A stretch of DNA of 64,000 bases from Serripes groenlandicus (lineage: Eukaryota > Mollusca > Bivalvia > Cardiida > Cardiidae): the NCBI GenBank assembly GCA_031761405.1, contig JASEVX010000003.1, forward strand, positions 117,932,849-117,996,848, in the 5' to 3' direction. Of the stretch, positions 55,028-64,000 are shown one piece after another. Each line of letters starts with the position of its first letter. Position 1 is the first letter of the stretch. The notes beneath the pieces are model-generated. The model made no database searches, was not told the origin of the DNA, and saw only the letters and a list, made by a program, of their open reading frames with translations. The position numbers and the translations under genes were made by a program.

Positions 55028-55525
55028 TTAGGCATGTCTATTGAAGTGACTTGTCGGAAGACTTTTGGAGGCTTGTAAAATGATGTCAGTTAAGCTATCG
55101 TTTATAAAGTCTGGCGAATAATTACACGAGTCGCTGCCTGGTATAAATGTTTTTTCAATATTATTTTCTATATGGGACTGGTATACACTTATATTTTGTT
55201 GTGTGCATTTATTCCAAGCAATACACATACGTGATTGACTTTCCCTCGGTATAAAAGGGGTGAAAGCGATCGCGAATATTATAGGTAAATGATCCGAAGT
55301 TACAACTTCACGTTCATTAAGGATTTTAAATGAAGTGTTTAGGTTAGCAGACGACTTTTCAATCAACACATGATCTATAGTTGTCTTGTTCGGTATGAAG
55401 GTATACTCGTTAGCCATATTATTTACATGCTGCAAGGACACTAAATCATTGTTTTTAATGAAGTCTGTTAATATTGATGACTTGGTTAACTGACCTTGAC
55501 TAGTTTGAGTGATTTTAGCATACAC
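55028..55525 (-). pseudogene. LINE endonuclease, C-terminal end
   Basis: About 165 codons. TTIDHVLIEK and VTSDHLPIIF are the DHV and SDH(L)P motifs at the end of the exonuclease-endonuclease-phosphatase domain, which nicks target DNA. The N-terminal catalytic motifs are missing. It ends at TAA (55028-55030), and the same frame continues PHWSSEVKQSYAQMLHLRNI into the reverse transcriptase, so a single nonsense codon separates the two. Confidence 0.85.
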
Positions 55526-55531
55526 TCATTT

Positions 55532-55614
55532 AAACTTTAGGAAGATGTTCTATAGTTTAGACCTGATAACATAAAAGTCGTCCGCTGCAGATTAATTGTA
55601 TGTGGGAAAGGATT
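55532..55614. mobile_element. MITE-1, right part, split by the LINE
   Basis: TTTAGACCTGATAACATAAA, AGTCGTCCGCTGCAGATTAA and TTGTATGTGGGAAAGGATTA complete the copy begun at 51987. Confidence 0.8.
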
Positions 55615-55719
55615 ATGTATATTGAATGGAGAAATAGTTAAATGAAATAATTCATTGGACAGAATAATCGGAAACATGACCTTGTTGTCCGCAATAAATC
55701 AATTTAAATGTAACTGAAT

Positions 55720-56250
55720 CTTGTCTAGCCTTTTATGATGTCTTTTAAAAAGCCTCTGCGTCGTGGCATCATAAAGGTACATTGGCGTCGAACTAATTAG
55801 AGCTGCACTTTTAGCATTTTATCAGAAGATGGAATTTAGTCTAAAGAACGTATACGGGAAACTGCAGTCTCTGGTGAGGTTGTGTGCATTATTGAGTTCA
55901 CCTGCGTCTTTTCTGTATGCAGATGCAACAAGATCGCATATCTCAACACGAGGCTCATATACGTTTGGGAAATACAGTCCGGTTTGTATGAGCCGGAACT
56001 GGCGATTTAGGGTACCATTGACACCCCGTAAAGGAGTCAAACAAAAACCTAATAATATTAGGTCTTTGGGTCATACGAGAAAAAAGGGCACATTGGTGTA
56101 AAACTAAAGTTCTAGTCATTTTTGACAAAAGAAACATCTAGGACTACAGTACATAAAGGACGACAGGGAAGCCTCTGATGAGACTATGCGAAAACACAGG
56201 TTCGCACTAGTCTTCACTGTACGCAGTTGCCCCGAGAATGCCGCAAGTAT
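55720..56250. repeat. two copies of a dispersed ~170-bp motif
   Basis: CATAAAGGTACATTGGCGTC near 55771 and AAAAGGGCACATTGGTGTAA near 56083, each followed by a CTAATTAGAGCTGCACTTTT-like stretch and then TCT(G/C)TGATGAG or TCTCTGGTGAGG. Related single copies occur near 20156 and 36425. Confidence 0.45.
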
Positions 56251-56581
56251 ATTTGAGTGGCATCGTGATTTGAAATGTCCAAAATGTTTCAGTACTTTCA
56301 TCGTCAATATTTAATTAAGATTAAAACCAGGCATAACTTCGCTCGCTTGTATGAAAATCTGATTACTGTCCTATACAGGTCGGGTTCGATTGAGCTTAAC
56401 GTCAGCCAATCAAAATGACGCTTGTCAAATCGTTCAGTATGAAACACAGGTAAGATAACCCATATGAATAAACGAGATAGAGGAGCGAAGATTGTTGAGT
56501 TTTCCGAGTGTATAACCCCGAGCGTTGGTTGTATCGAATGATTCCATTGGACAAAAACAACGAGCACGTGCTTATAATTAT
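56251..56581. other. intergenic sequence; no gene
   Basis: A short minus-strand frame at 56304-56567 is unsupported. Part of it (AAATCGTTCAGTATGAAACAC and GATAACCCATATGAATAAAC) resembles 26985-27060, so it is probably a repeat. Confidence 0.4.
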
Positions 56582-56811
56582 TTAACCCTTTTCCTCATAC
56601 GACAATTCTGCAGCAGACGACTTTGAACATATTTTGTCAAAAAATAGAAAATCTCTATAATTGAATGGATAACCTATGACTAAAAGTGGAAAACATTGTG
56701 TCAAAAGGAGAAATTGCTCGTTTTGAGCAATTTCTTCTTTTGTCACTATGTTTTCAAAAAGCCGTCTGCTGCAGAGGCGTCAGAAAGTGTCTATATGAGG
56801 GAAAGGGTTAG
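56582..56811. mobile_element. MITE-1, variant subfamily with GCTC/GAGC hairpin, reverse orientation
   Basis: TTAACCCTTTTCCTCATACG to TATGAGGGAAAGGGTTAG. The hairpin is AAATTGCTCGTTTTGAGCAA. Confidence 0.88.
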
Positions 56812-57125
56812 GTCAAATCGAGAGGACATGTTATGCGGTGTAGTCAGGTCATATATACATACAGAGAAGTATTTTAGTCTGACTTTAAAGAGATTGAGAA
56901 ACGACTTACCATACCATTTCAGGTAATGGATTACTTTGTAAGCAAAATCACCCTTTCAATGATCATGAACCGCTACCAACTAAAAGTAGTTATTGTTACA
57001 AATACGCGAGGTGAAGACTCAATAGCACATATATCCACTATCGATTTCTATGTACGTGTCTAGATGTAACTGTGTTGACAACACCTAGGAATATTGCCCA
57101 ATGCTTTCTTTGTCTGATGCTTTAT

Positions 57126-57392
57126 GGATTGATTGCTTTGGGCGTAACGCCGTTTTCAACAATTTTGCAGTCATATCAGGGCGGCCAGGTCACCTACTCA
57201 CGTGTTTCCTAGCTTTATCACACCAGTAATCCACACAACATACTTTCCAAGCAACTGGCTGCATTTCCACATATACTTGGTGAAAGACGAATGAAGCTTG
57301 TCACAGTGACTTTTGTCAAACGTCGGAAAGAATGTTGGCCGACCTGGGACTCGAACTCACTTCAGTGACAACCCCTGGATTGACAGCCGGGT
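57126..57392 (-). mobile_element. SINE-A full copy
   Basis: GGGCGTAACGCCGTTTTCAA, CAGGGCGGCCAGGTCACCTA and ACTCGAACTCAC plus CAACCCCTGGATTGACAGCC; an extra CTTCAGTGA interrupts the head. Confidence 0.8.
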
Positions 57393-57575
57393 CTGATTCA
57401 AAAACGGAGATGTCGCAATACCCCCTTTACAATTGTTTGGCCTTATATGCAGATGTACAATGGACTATTATTATCTCTGCATAGGGTTTTCGTTTTAACC
57501 CTTATGTAAATAATTCATGTTTATATTATAGAATAGCTGACCTTCGCATAACAGTAATGGCTGATATAGTTCAGT

Positions 57576-57745
57576 CAACCCTTTCCCACATAACAGTTAT
57601 TCTCAAGCAGACGTCTTTTAAGACACCTAGTCAAAAAAAAATTTTTTTTTTTTTAAAGTTAAAAATTGAATATAGTTGAAAATATTGTTTCAATTTAACA
57701 AGAGCAGTTTGTCTAAAATTTCAAACCAAATATTTCTTGTAAATA
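57576..57745. mobile_element. MITE-1, left half with A/T-run expansion
   Basis: CAACCCTTTCCCACATAACA, then AAAAAAAAATTTTTTTTTTT near 57636, then TTGAATATAGTTGAAAAT. Confidence 0.55.
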
Positions 57746-57954
57746 AATTTTCTTGATACTGACTACATTTGATATTTTATGAAACAGACGATATTGGAGA
57801 TCGCTGTAGACATAGAAGGGTCTATTCAAAACAGCCTATTTCTTCTTTTTACAACAATGTTTTAATTCCTGATTTTCCAGAATGTACATTTTTTAATCAA
57901 ACACATTTCCAGAGCAGACACTCAAATTGCCATATGTTTTTAATGGAGGGGGAG

Positions 57955-58144
57955 TTTAAACCGTTATCACTTACAAAACATCTGCAGCAGATGACCTTGA
58001 AAGCATCAAAACAATCTTTTTAAAAATATTCCATAAATGAAAGTTTAATTTAGAATAGAAATGGGGAAAAGCATGGCAAAACAAGGTATTGCTCATGATA
58101 TCCCCGTTTGCCACAATATGTCTATAAGTTGGAAAGGTTTTTAA
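57955..58144. mobile_element. MITE-1, degraded
   Basis: TTAAACCGTTATCACTTACA, CATCTGCAGCAGATGACC and a TTAA at 58141. Hairpin TATTGCTCATGATATCC only. Confidence 0.6.
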
Positions 58145-58659
58145 CCAATTACGTTAACTTGATAAATCAAATACTGTATATTGATAAGAAAAATAAATCA
58201 CAATCCCCCTTTAAACAGCTGGGATTTAACGAAAAACAAGTTAACCCTTCTTTTATTTTGAGTGCACGTACATAACGTGAAGACACTGATCGGACTTCAC
58301 AAATCTTTAAACCCTGCCCTAGTTTCCACTGTTGATTTCCGTGATTCCGTCGTTTTTTATTATGGGCAAAAACAACCCGCGAATCGTCTGAATGGGTTGA
58401 TATAAAATTGAAAGCTGGAACAGTCAATTATTAAATTGCAGTACATTACAGGGTAACCCGTGTTGACAGACGAGATTAGATTTGTTGATAAATTGATTTA
58501 TATCGATTAAGGCTGGCGTAGTCTGCATTGAAAGTAAATTTTGGTATATAAAATTTAGCTGTGAGATATTCATCGAGGTCAGATTATCTGATAGTGTTAT
58601 ATATCATAGATAAAGATTAAATTCGGTGTGCCCAGCCAGAAAAACACGTCACGTACTCG
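58145..58659. other. intergenic sequence; nothing recognised
   Basis: AT-rich; a minus frame at 58167-58427 has no motif. Confidence 0.35.
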
Positions 58660-58880
58660 TTAACCCTTCCCAACATACAACAAATCTGCAGCAGATGACT
58701 TTCAAAATGTCTACTAAAAAATATGGAAAATCTCTAAAAATTAATTACTGAAAAAGTTGTAAACGTTGTGGCAAAAGGAGAAATAGCTCGTTTTGACCAT
58801 TTTATCCTTAAGTCACGATGTTTTCAAAAGTCGTCTGCTGCAGATGCGTCAAAATGCGTCTATAGGTAGGAGAGGGTTAA
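58660..58880. mobile_element. MITE-1 copy
   Basis: TTAACCCTTCCCAACATACA to GTAGGAGAGGGTTAA. Its right TTAA is also the left TTAA of the next element. Confidence 0.8.
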
Positions 58881-59093
58881 CTCTTTCAGCGCCTAATTGT
58901 TGAAAATAGACTCCCCCATGTTCAAAATAGGCCGATTCTATTTTTCCAAGTAATACAAGGTTTGGAATAGTTTCATAACGAAAATACAAATGATTCTGAT
59001 TGCAGGTGAGACAGCTCGTCACGAGCTGTCTCACCTGGACCTGTATTGTTTGCAAAAATCCTCAATATTGCCTTTGGCGCTGAATGAGTAAAG
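58877..59093. mobile_element. MITE-2 sharing a TTAA with MITE-1
   Basis: TTAACTCTTTCAGCGCCTAA to TTGGCGCTGAATGAGTAAAG. The palindrome arms GGTGAGACAGCTCGT and ACGAGCTGTCTCACC are perfect. Confidence 0.85.
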
Positions 59094-59246
59094 TTCATTT
59101 AGAACAATACATCCGCACATCCAGAGTGAGTCTTCAAAGTGCGCACTCATGGCATTAATACTTAAATGTGCCTTCTGACAATTCCCACTGGAAGTATAGC
59201 CCCGATAGTTTTATGTCAAGTTGTCTTTAAATGATGAAATCGCTGG

Positions 59247-59342
59247 ACATGGTTCATAGATGTTCACATGACGCCAGACATGGTTCATACATGTTCACAT
59301 GACGCCAGACATGGTTCATACATGTTCACATGACGCCAGACA
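59247..59342. repeat. three tandem copies of a 31-bp unit
   Basis: CATGGTTCATACATGTTCAC followed by ATGACGCCAGA, repeated three times with one substitution in the first unit. Confidence 0.92.
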
Positions 59343-59367
59343 AATACAGAGGTTTGGTTTGTTCAAT

Positions 59368-59578
59368 GTGATTTAACGCCGTTTTCTACATTATTTAAGT
59401 TATACAACGGAGACAGTTCACATGTTCATGATCCCTGTGTAAGCAAACCAATATTAGCCTGGGAAATGTGCCTTGCTTAAAAGGGACTCCATCATGACCT
59501 CCGTGACCTGGAATCGAACAAGGGACGCACGATTCATAATCTCCGACGATAACACCTCGGCCATGGCGGATCCGAGCA
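59368..59578 (-). mobile_element. SINE-C full copy
   Basis: GTGATTTAACGCCGTTTTCT, TTCATGATCCCTGTGTAAGC, head with TGGAATCGAACAAGGGACGC and CTCGGCCATGGCGG. Confidence 0.8.
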
Positions 59579-59738
59579 CTAGGCATTGATATAGACCAGT
59601 CAGACACTCAAGCGGTCCGTTACCAATCGAGCTTCACTCGGGTTTTTGTTTACCAAATTACGTAAAGAGATATAATTTTAGATATGAGTGGCTCCAAACG
59701 ACATCTACATTCTAAATGTGGTCACTGATTGACACAGA

Positions 59739-59865
59739 TTAACCCTTTCGCACCTGAAACAAATCTGCAGCAGACGACTTTGAGATCCTCTCAGATAAAT
59801 TATGGACAATGTCTATAAATAGAACTTTAATTATTCAATAGGATTAAAAACATGTTTTCAAAATG
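59739..59865. mobile_element. MITE-1, left part
   Basis: TTAACCCTTTCGCACCTGAA and ATCTGCAGCAGACGACTTTG; ends near the hairpin. Confidence 0.65.
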
Positions 59866-59909
59866 CATCTGCATGGAATATCTCGTGATTATTTTATTTT
59901 TGAACAATG

Positions 59910-60134
59910 TTAACCCTATCCACATACAATAAATATGCAGCAGATGACTTTGAAATTATTAAGTCCAAAATATAGAACATATCGATAAATGATAGTTCGA
60001 TTATTGAGAGTTGAAATAATTGTGGCAAATGGAGAAATTGCTCATAATGAGCAATTTCTCCTTTTGGCACAATTATTTAAAAAGTCGTCTGCTGAAGAAG
60101 CCTCAGAAAGCGTCTTCATGTGGGAAGGGTTTAA
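59910..60134. mobile_element. MITE-1 copy with perfect hairpin
   Basis: GGAGAAATTGCTCATAATGA then GCAATTTCTCC; ends TTAACCCTATCCACATACAA and CATGTGGGAAGGGTTTAA. Confidence 0.85.
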
Positions 60135-60242
60135 CGCTACATGCAATTTTTCAAATGTTACGTTTGTCCTTTTACTCGAAATCCTTTCTCATGAGTGCTC
60201 TAAGTGTTTCATTACTTCAACAGATAACTCTTTTCCTATTGG

Positions 60243-60378
60243 CGATGCACTTTGAGGCATCTGCATACAGCAGAAGACTTTTGAAAACATTGGGACGAAA
60301 GAAGAAATTTCCCCTTTAGACACAATGTTTTCAACGTGATTCATCAAATATACTTTCATTAATAGAGATTTTTTAAGC
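60243..60378. mobile_element. MITE-1, internal piece
   Basis: GCACTTTGAGGCATCTGCAT, AAACATTGGGACGAAAGAAG, AATAGAGATTTTTTAAGC; both ends lost. Confidence 0.5.
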
Positions 60379-60766
60379 AGAATGGTAAGATGTGGGGAAA
60401 GCCTAAGACAAGCGAAAAGTGCAATAAGAATACAAGTTTTAACGCTTTGGGCGAATGTATGTTTTGCTAATATGTTTTAGAAAGGCAAATAAATACACCC
60501 TTTGTTAAACTATATTTTACGCGCTGTAAACTCGTTATTTTGTTTTGAATACAAACATTTATTAGCGTGAGAAACATTTCAAACTATGACATAGTATAAT
60601 TGTAGATTCTCTAATTTCATAAAGTTCGCTACAACATCATGTCAAAAGTAATGTTTTGGAGGATTGAATAACTCTTCAGTGAAAGAATAATTCGGAAAAC
60701 GTTCATGTTAAAACAAATTGTGATACAATTATTGAATATGCATGGTACCAGACTGTTGATTAGTAC
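60379..60766. other. AT-rich intergenic sequence
   Basis: Nothing recognised. Confidence 0.35.
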
Positions 60767-60995
60767 TTAACCCCATTCCCACATACAGCAATTATGCAGC
60801 AGACGACTTTCAAAACTTATTGACAAAAACATGAAAGACTCTTTAAATGAAGGTATAATTACTGAAAAAAATGGAAAACATTGTGGCAAAAAGAGAAATT
60901 GCTCGTTTTGAGCAATTTCTATTTTTGTCACAATGTTTTCAAAAGTCGTCTGATGCAGAGGCGCCAGAACGTGTATATATGAGGGAAAGGGTTAA
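60767..60995. mobile_element. MITE-1 copy
   Basis: TTAACCCCATTCCCACATAC to TATGAGGGAAAGGGTTAA with hairpin AAATTGCTCGTTTTGAGCAA. Confidence 0.88.
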
Positions 60996-61113
60996 TGTGC
61001 CCGAATAATGTAAGCATGTTCTAATTTCTATTCATTAGTTTGATCACATGTGATGTTTTCAGATATCTATTCATTGTTTTGGTTATCAGCCTAAAGGTAA
61101 CGAAACCACTTGT

Positions 61114-61241
61114 TTAACCATTTCCTACATACAGAAAGAAGACATTACTCATTTTCCGCAGTTTCTTCATTTGCCACAACGTTTTCAAACATCGTCTGCT
61201 GCATATGCGTCAAATTACGCCTCTATGGGGGACAGGGTTAG
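61114..61241. mobile_element. MITE-1, 128-bp deletion derivative
   Basis: TTAACCATTTCCTACATACA to CTATGGGGGACAGGGTTA with most of the left arm missing. Confidence 0.7.
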
Positions 61242-61852
61242 TTTATTTATCGCGAGGAAACGAATTCACACCAGACGTCACTCTGTGTAAATATTCAATA
61301 TGCAGACGATATGAAATATGAATTTTATTGACTATACATGTATTAACGTGTGAAACCCTATCATTCAGGTATTTCTGGACGGTTGCATCGTTTCACAACA
61401 CTATTTGAAGAGCATTCTCTTGCTTATCACGAATGTAGATAGGAGCCTAATGCAATGGATGTTTTACAAATAGTTATATATTGTTGCAGAAGAATTCCGA
61501 CGGTTCTGCAGCAGACGATCTTGGAGACGTAGACAAATGAAAACTGCTCAAACTGCTCTAAAAATACAATGTCCAGTTATCATATGCATTTTCACTTCAA
61601 CAATTAAATAATGACCCAATTTTTAAAAGCCACAACGACAGATCGCGCCTCTGATGGGCTTACAGAGGGGAGAAAGAAGCGTACTTCAGAAACAGGGTCT
61701 AGCGTACAAATTGCTCATAAATAATTTATGATGACTTGTAACAAAACCTGTTTTGTCATAAAACCATACGACAATGTAAAACTATCTCTATAGATACGCT
61801 TTCAAAGCTGAACATTTCACCCTCATCCGCATCCGGTCCCTTTTTTTTTTAT
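61242..61852. other. intergenic sequence with MITE-1 traces
   Basis: GACGGTTCTGCAGCAGACGA near 61499 is an isolated MITE-1-like block. No gene. Confidence 0.4.
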
Positions 61853-62069
61853 TTCAACCCTTTCCCAAATACAACAAAATCTACAGCAGACGTGTAGGTA
61901 AAAATGTGGAATTTCTCAATAAATATTAGTTTTATTATTGTATATGGTTGAACAAATTGTGGCAAAAGGAGATTGCTTATATTGACAAATTTCTACTTTT
62001 GCCACAATGTTTTCAAAAGTCATCTGCTGTATAGGCGTCAGAAAGCGCTTTTATATGGGAATGGGTTAA
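61853..62069. mobile_element. MITE-1 copy
   Basis: TTCAACCCTTTCCCAAATAC to TATATGGGAATGGGTTAA. Hairpin arms CAAAAGGAGATTGC and ATTTCTACTTTTGCC are mismatched. Confidence 0.8.
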
Positions 62070-62254
62070 CAGGCTGTTACAAGACTTAGGTGTTTCTTGT
62101 ATATAATGTTATGTAATGAAATGTAATTATAGAGACCAATTGATCTGATTGAGCATAAGCTGTTTGGCGTCTATAGGCCCATTTGATAGTGTACACTATA
62201 TCTACAAGCATCTGACCGTTGCAGATATATTCAAGAGACTAAGTTTAGATACAA

Positions 62255-62360
62255 CAGACAACATTTGAAAACTTTAAGACAAAAAGAGAAATTACTCTGT
62301 ATGGGCAATTTCTCCTTTTGTCAAAATATTCAATAATTCCACTTCCATTGCATTATTCCA
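62255..62360. mobile_element. MITE-1, hairpin fragment
   Basis: AGAGAAATTACTCTGTATGG GCAATTTCTCC with short flanks; both termini missing. Confidence 0.55.
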
Positions 62361-63115
62361 GTTGTATCATATCAATAGTCATGGTATGACGATTATAACA
62401 CGTATGCCATTACAACCGTTTCTTTAGTCTTAAGTCGGACTGACGTTGGATCGAACACTTGTCCCCCATTGATGAGGCGGCCGTTATAACAGCTTCATCG
62501 ACTCGTCACGTGTTCACTGTTTGTCAAAATGTCTACAGCAGCAGACGCCTTCTGACAACATTGCCGGATATTGGAAATATCTCTTCGTAGCGATTTTCTG
62601 CTACTGTAGACATTTTGAGTAAACAAATGTCGTGTGCTGCATAAACATCAAAAGTCGGTCTGTATCAATGAAATAATTCAATAAACCTTTTAGCTACGAC
62701 AATATTTAAGATATTTCGGACATGTATATATGTACAAATGTTTATCTTTACTTAACCCTTTCAATGGTTGATTCGAGTGTGTGTCACCAGTATAGGACTC
62801 GCTCCAGCCGGAGCTGCCGCGCCTACAGACCAGGCTTCATCGGCTGTCCAACTCAACATGTTTCTCTTAATATTCATATAATTTGCTATGGACTCTACCT
62901 AATGCTAAGCTGGAGAAGTCTTTTTTAAAAACTCAACATTGGCAGGGCTAAACCAAATACACACGATAAAGCGTCAGATCAATATTTAAATTGGAAAGAA
63001 TCCAACTGTCCAACTTGACAAATCTCGAGATACATTTTTGTAAATACTCTAAATTGAGTCTAATTGATTTTGTAACAATATTTTCATAATTTAGAAACGA
63101 CACATCTTATTGAAT
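62361..63115. other. intergenic sequence; no gene
   Basis: An inverted pair CAAAATGTCTACAGCAGCAG (62526) and CTGCTACTGTAGACATTTTG (62598) flanks about 50 bp. A lone TTAACCCTTTCAATGG at 62753 looks like a MITE end. Confidence 0.4.
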
Positions 63116-63119
63116 CTAC

Positions 63120-64000
63120 AAATTAGTTCTTCTCGTCCTATCGTCTTTTTGTGACAGCTAAAGGACTGCTACTAAATGTAACAACCTGACATTCTTTTCG
63201 TCCTATCGTCTATTTGTGACAGCTAAAGAACTGCTACTAAATGGAACAACCTGACATTATTCTCTTCCTATCGTCTTTTTGTTACAGCTAAAGAACTGCT
63301 ACTAAATGTAACAACCTGACATTATTCTCTTCCTATCGTCTTTTTGTAACAGCTAAAGAACTGCTACTAAATAGAACAACCTGACATTATTCTCTTCCTA
63401 TCGTCTTTTTGTGACAGCTAAAGAACTGCTACTAAATGGAACAACCTGACATTATTCTCTTCCTATCGTCTTTTTGTGACAGCTAAAGAACTGCTACTAA
63501 ATGGAACAACCTGACATTATTCTCTTCCTATCGTCTTTTTGTAACAGCTAAAGAACTGCTACTAAATGGAACAACCTGACATAATTCTCTTCCTATCGTC
63601 TTTTTGTAACAGCTAAAGAACTGCTACTAAATGGAACAACCTGACATTATTCTCTTCCTATCGTCTTTTTGTTACAGCTAAAGAACTGCTACTAAATGGA
63701 ACAACCTGACATTCTTTTCGTCCTATCGTCTATTTGTGACAGCTAAAGAACTGCTACTTAATGGAACAACCTGACATTATTCTCTTCCTATCGTCTATTT
63801 GTGACAGCTAAAGAACTGCTACTTAATGGAACAACCTGACATTATTCTCTTCCTATCGTCTTTTTGTGACAGCTAAAGAACTGCTACTAAATGTAACAAC
63901 CTGACATTATTCTCTTCCTATCGTCTTTTTGTAACAGCTAAAGAACTGCTACTTAATGGAACAACCTGATATTATTCTCTTCCTATCGTCTTTTTGTGAC
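63120..64000. repeat. tandem array of a 65-bp unit, 13+ copies, cut by the window edge
   Basis: Units contain CCTATCGTCTTTTTGTGACA, GCTAAAGAACTGCTACTAAA and TGGAACAACCTGACATTATT. Variants: TTTTTGTAAC or TATTTGTGAC, and ATTCTCTTCC or ATTCTTTTCGTCC. The first copy is the most diverged. No open frame is conserved. Confidence 0.95.

Larger units (their letters stand above)
52105..55531 (-). mobile_element. 5'-truncated non-LTR retrotransposon (LINE), CR1/Jockey-like
   Basis: Reading on the minus strand: end of an apurinic endonuclease domain, reverse transcriptase, a C-terminal region with a CCHC-type knuckle, a 3' UTR, a CTCCTACATAGGAG hairpin, AATAAA and a tail of ATTGT repeats (plus-strand 52107-52150). 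It is 5'-truncated inside the endonuclease and carries one in-frame stop, a poly(G) tract, a SINE fragment and a frameshift, so it is dead. Exact clade not resolved. Confidence 0.9.

Noticed and set aside
63120..64000. CRISPR-like array of 65-bp units
   Set aside because: The whole unit repeats, leaving no variable spacers.

Overview
The window looks like repeat-rich nuclear DNA of a marine or freshwater mollusc, most likely a heterodont bivalve. The reasons are AT-rich sequence, genes with introns, tRNA-headed SINEs with (AATC)n tails, very dense short TTAA-flanked inverted-repeat elements, a foldback repeat beginning TGAGCCGTCCCACGAGAAAA of a kind I associate with bivalve genomes, and a single-exon TRIM-NHL gene. 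The organism call is inference; no host marker gene is present.

Layout. (1) 1-5,000: one apparently intact protein gene on the minus strand, a 905-residue RING/B-box/coiled-coil/NHL TRIM protein. (2) 5,000-16,400: no convincing gene; MITEs, SINEs and a duplicated foldback element. (3) 16,746-19,798: two abutting tandem arrays, 57-bp then 37-bp units, the second split by a SINE. (4) 19,800-33,200: mostly degenerate MITE copies in unassigned DNA. (5) 33,245-36,985: two copies of one SINE family, each carrying a tandem array at its 5' side; in the first the array is about 29 copies of a 27-bp unit that contains a tRNA D-arm/box A-like segment. (6) 39,784-46,093, minus strand: a three-exon gene or transposon-derived relic whose parts join in frame across two introns, combining a DUF6589-like region with a PIN/XPG-like nuclease region; two in-frame stops and one frameshift break it. 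(7) 51,987-55,614: a 5'-truncated non-LTR retrotransposon (endonuclease end, reverse transcriptase, C-terminal zinc knuckle) inserted in a MITE and itself hit by a SINE fragment and a 33-G tract. (8) 55,700-63,100: more MITEs and SINEs. (9) 63,120 to the end: a 65-bp tandem array running out of the window.

Four informal repeat family names are used here. MITE-1 has termini TTAACCCTTTCCCACATA and an internal hairpin (about 45 copies or fragments). MITE-2 has termini TTAACTCTTTCAGCGCC and an internal 15-bp-arm palindrome (6 copies). FB is the bivalve foldback repeat with termini of about 55 bp (7 copies). SINE-A, -B, -C, -D and -E are five tRNA-like SINE groups. TTAA duplications and CCC/GGG ends suggest piggyBac-type mobilisation for MITE-1. 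Nesting gives an order of events: MITE-2 is younger than some MITE-1 copies, the LINE is younger than its MITE-1 host, and the SINE fragment is younger than the LINE.

Only the TRIM-NHL gene looks functional from sequence alone. Nothing in the window forms an operon-like system.
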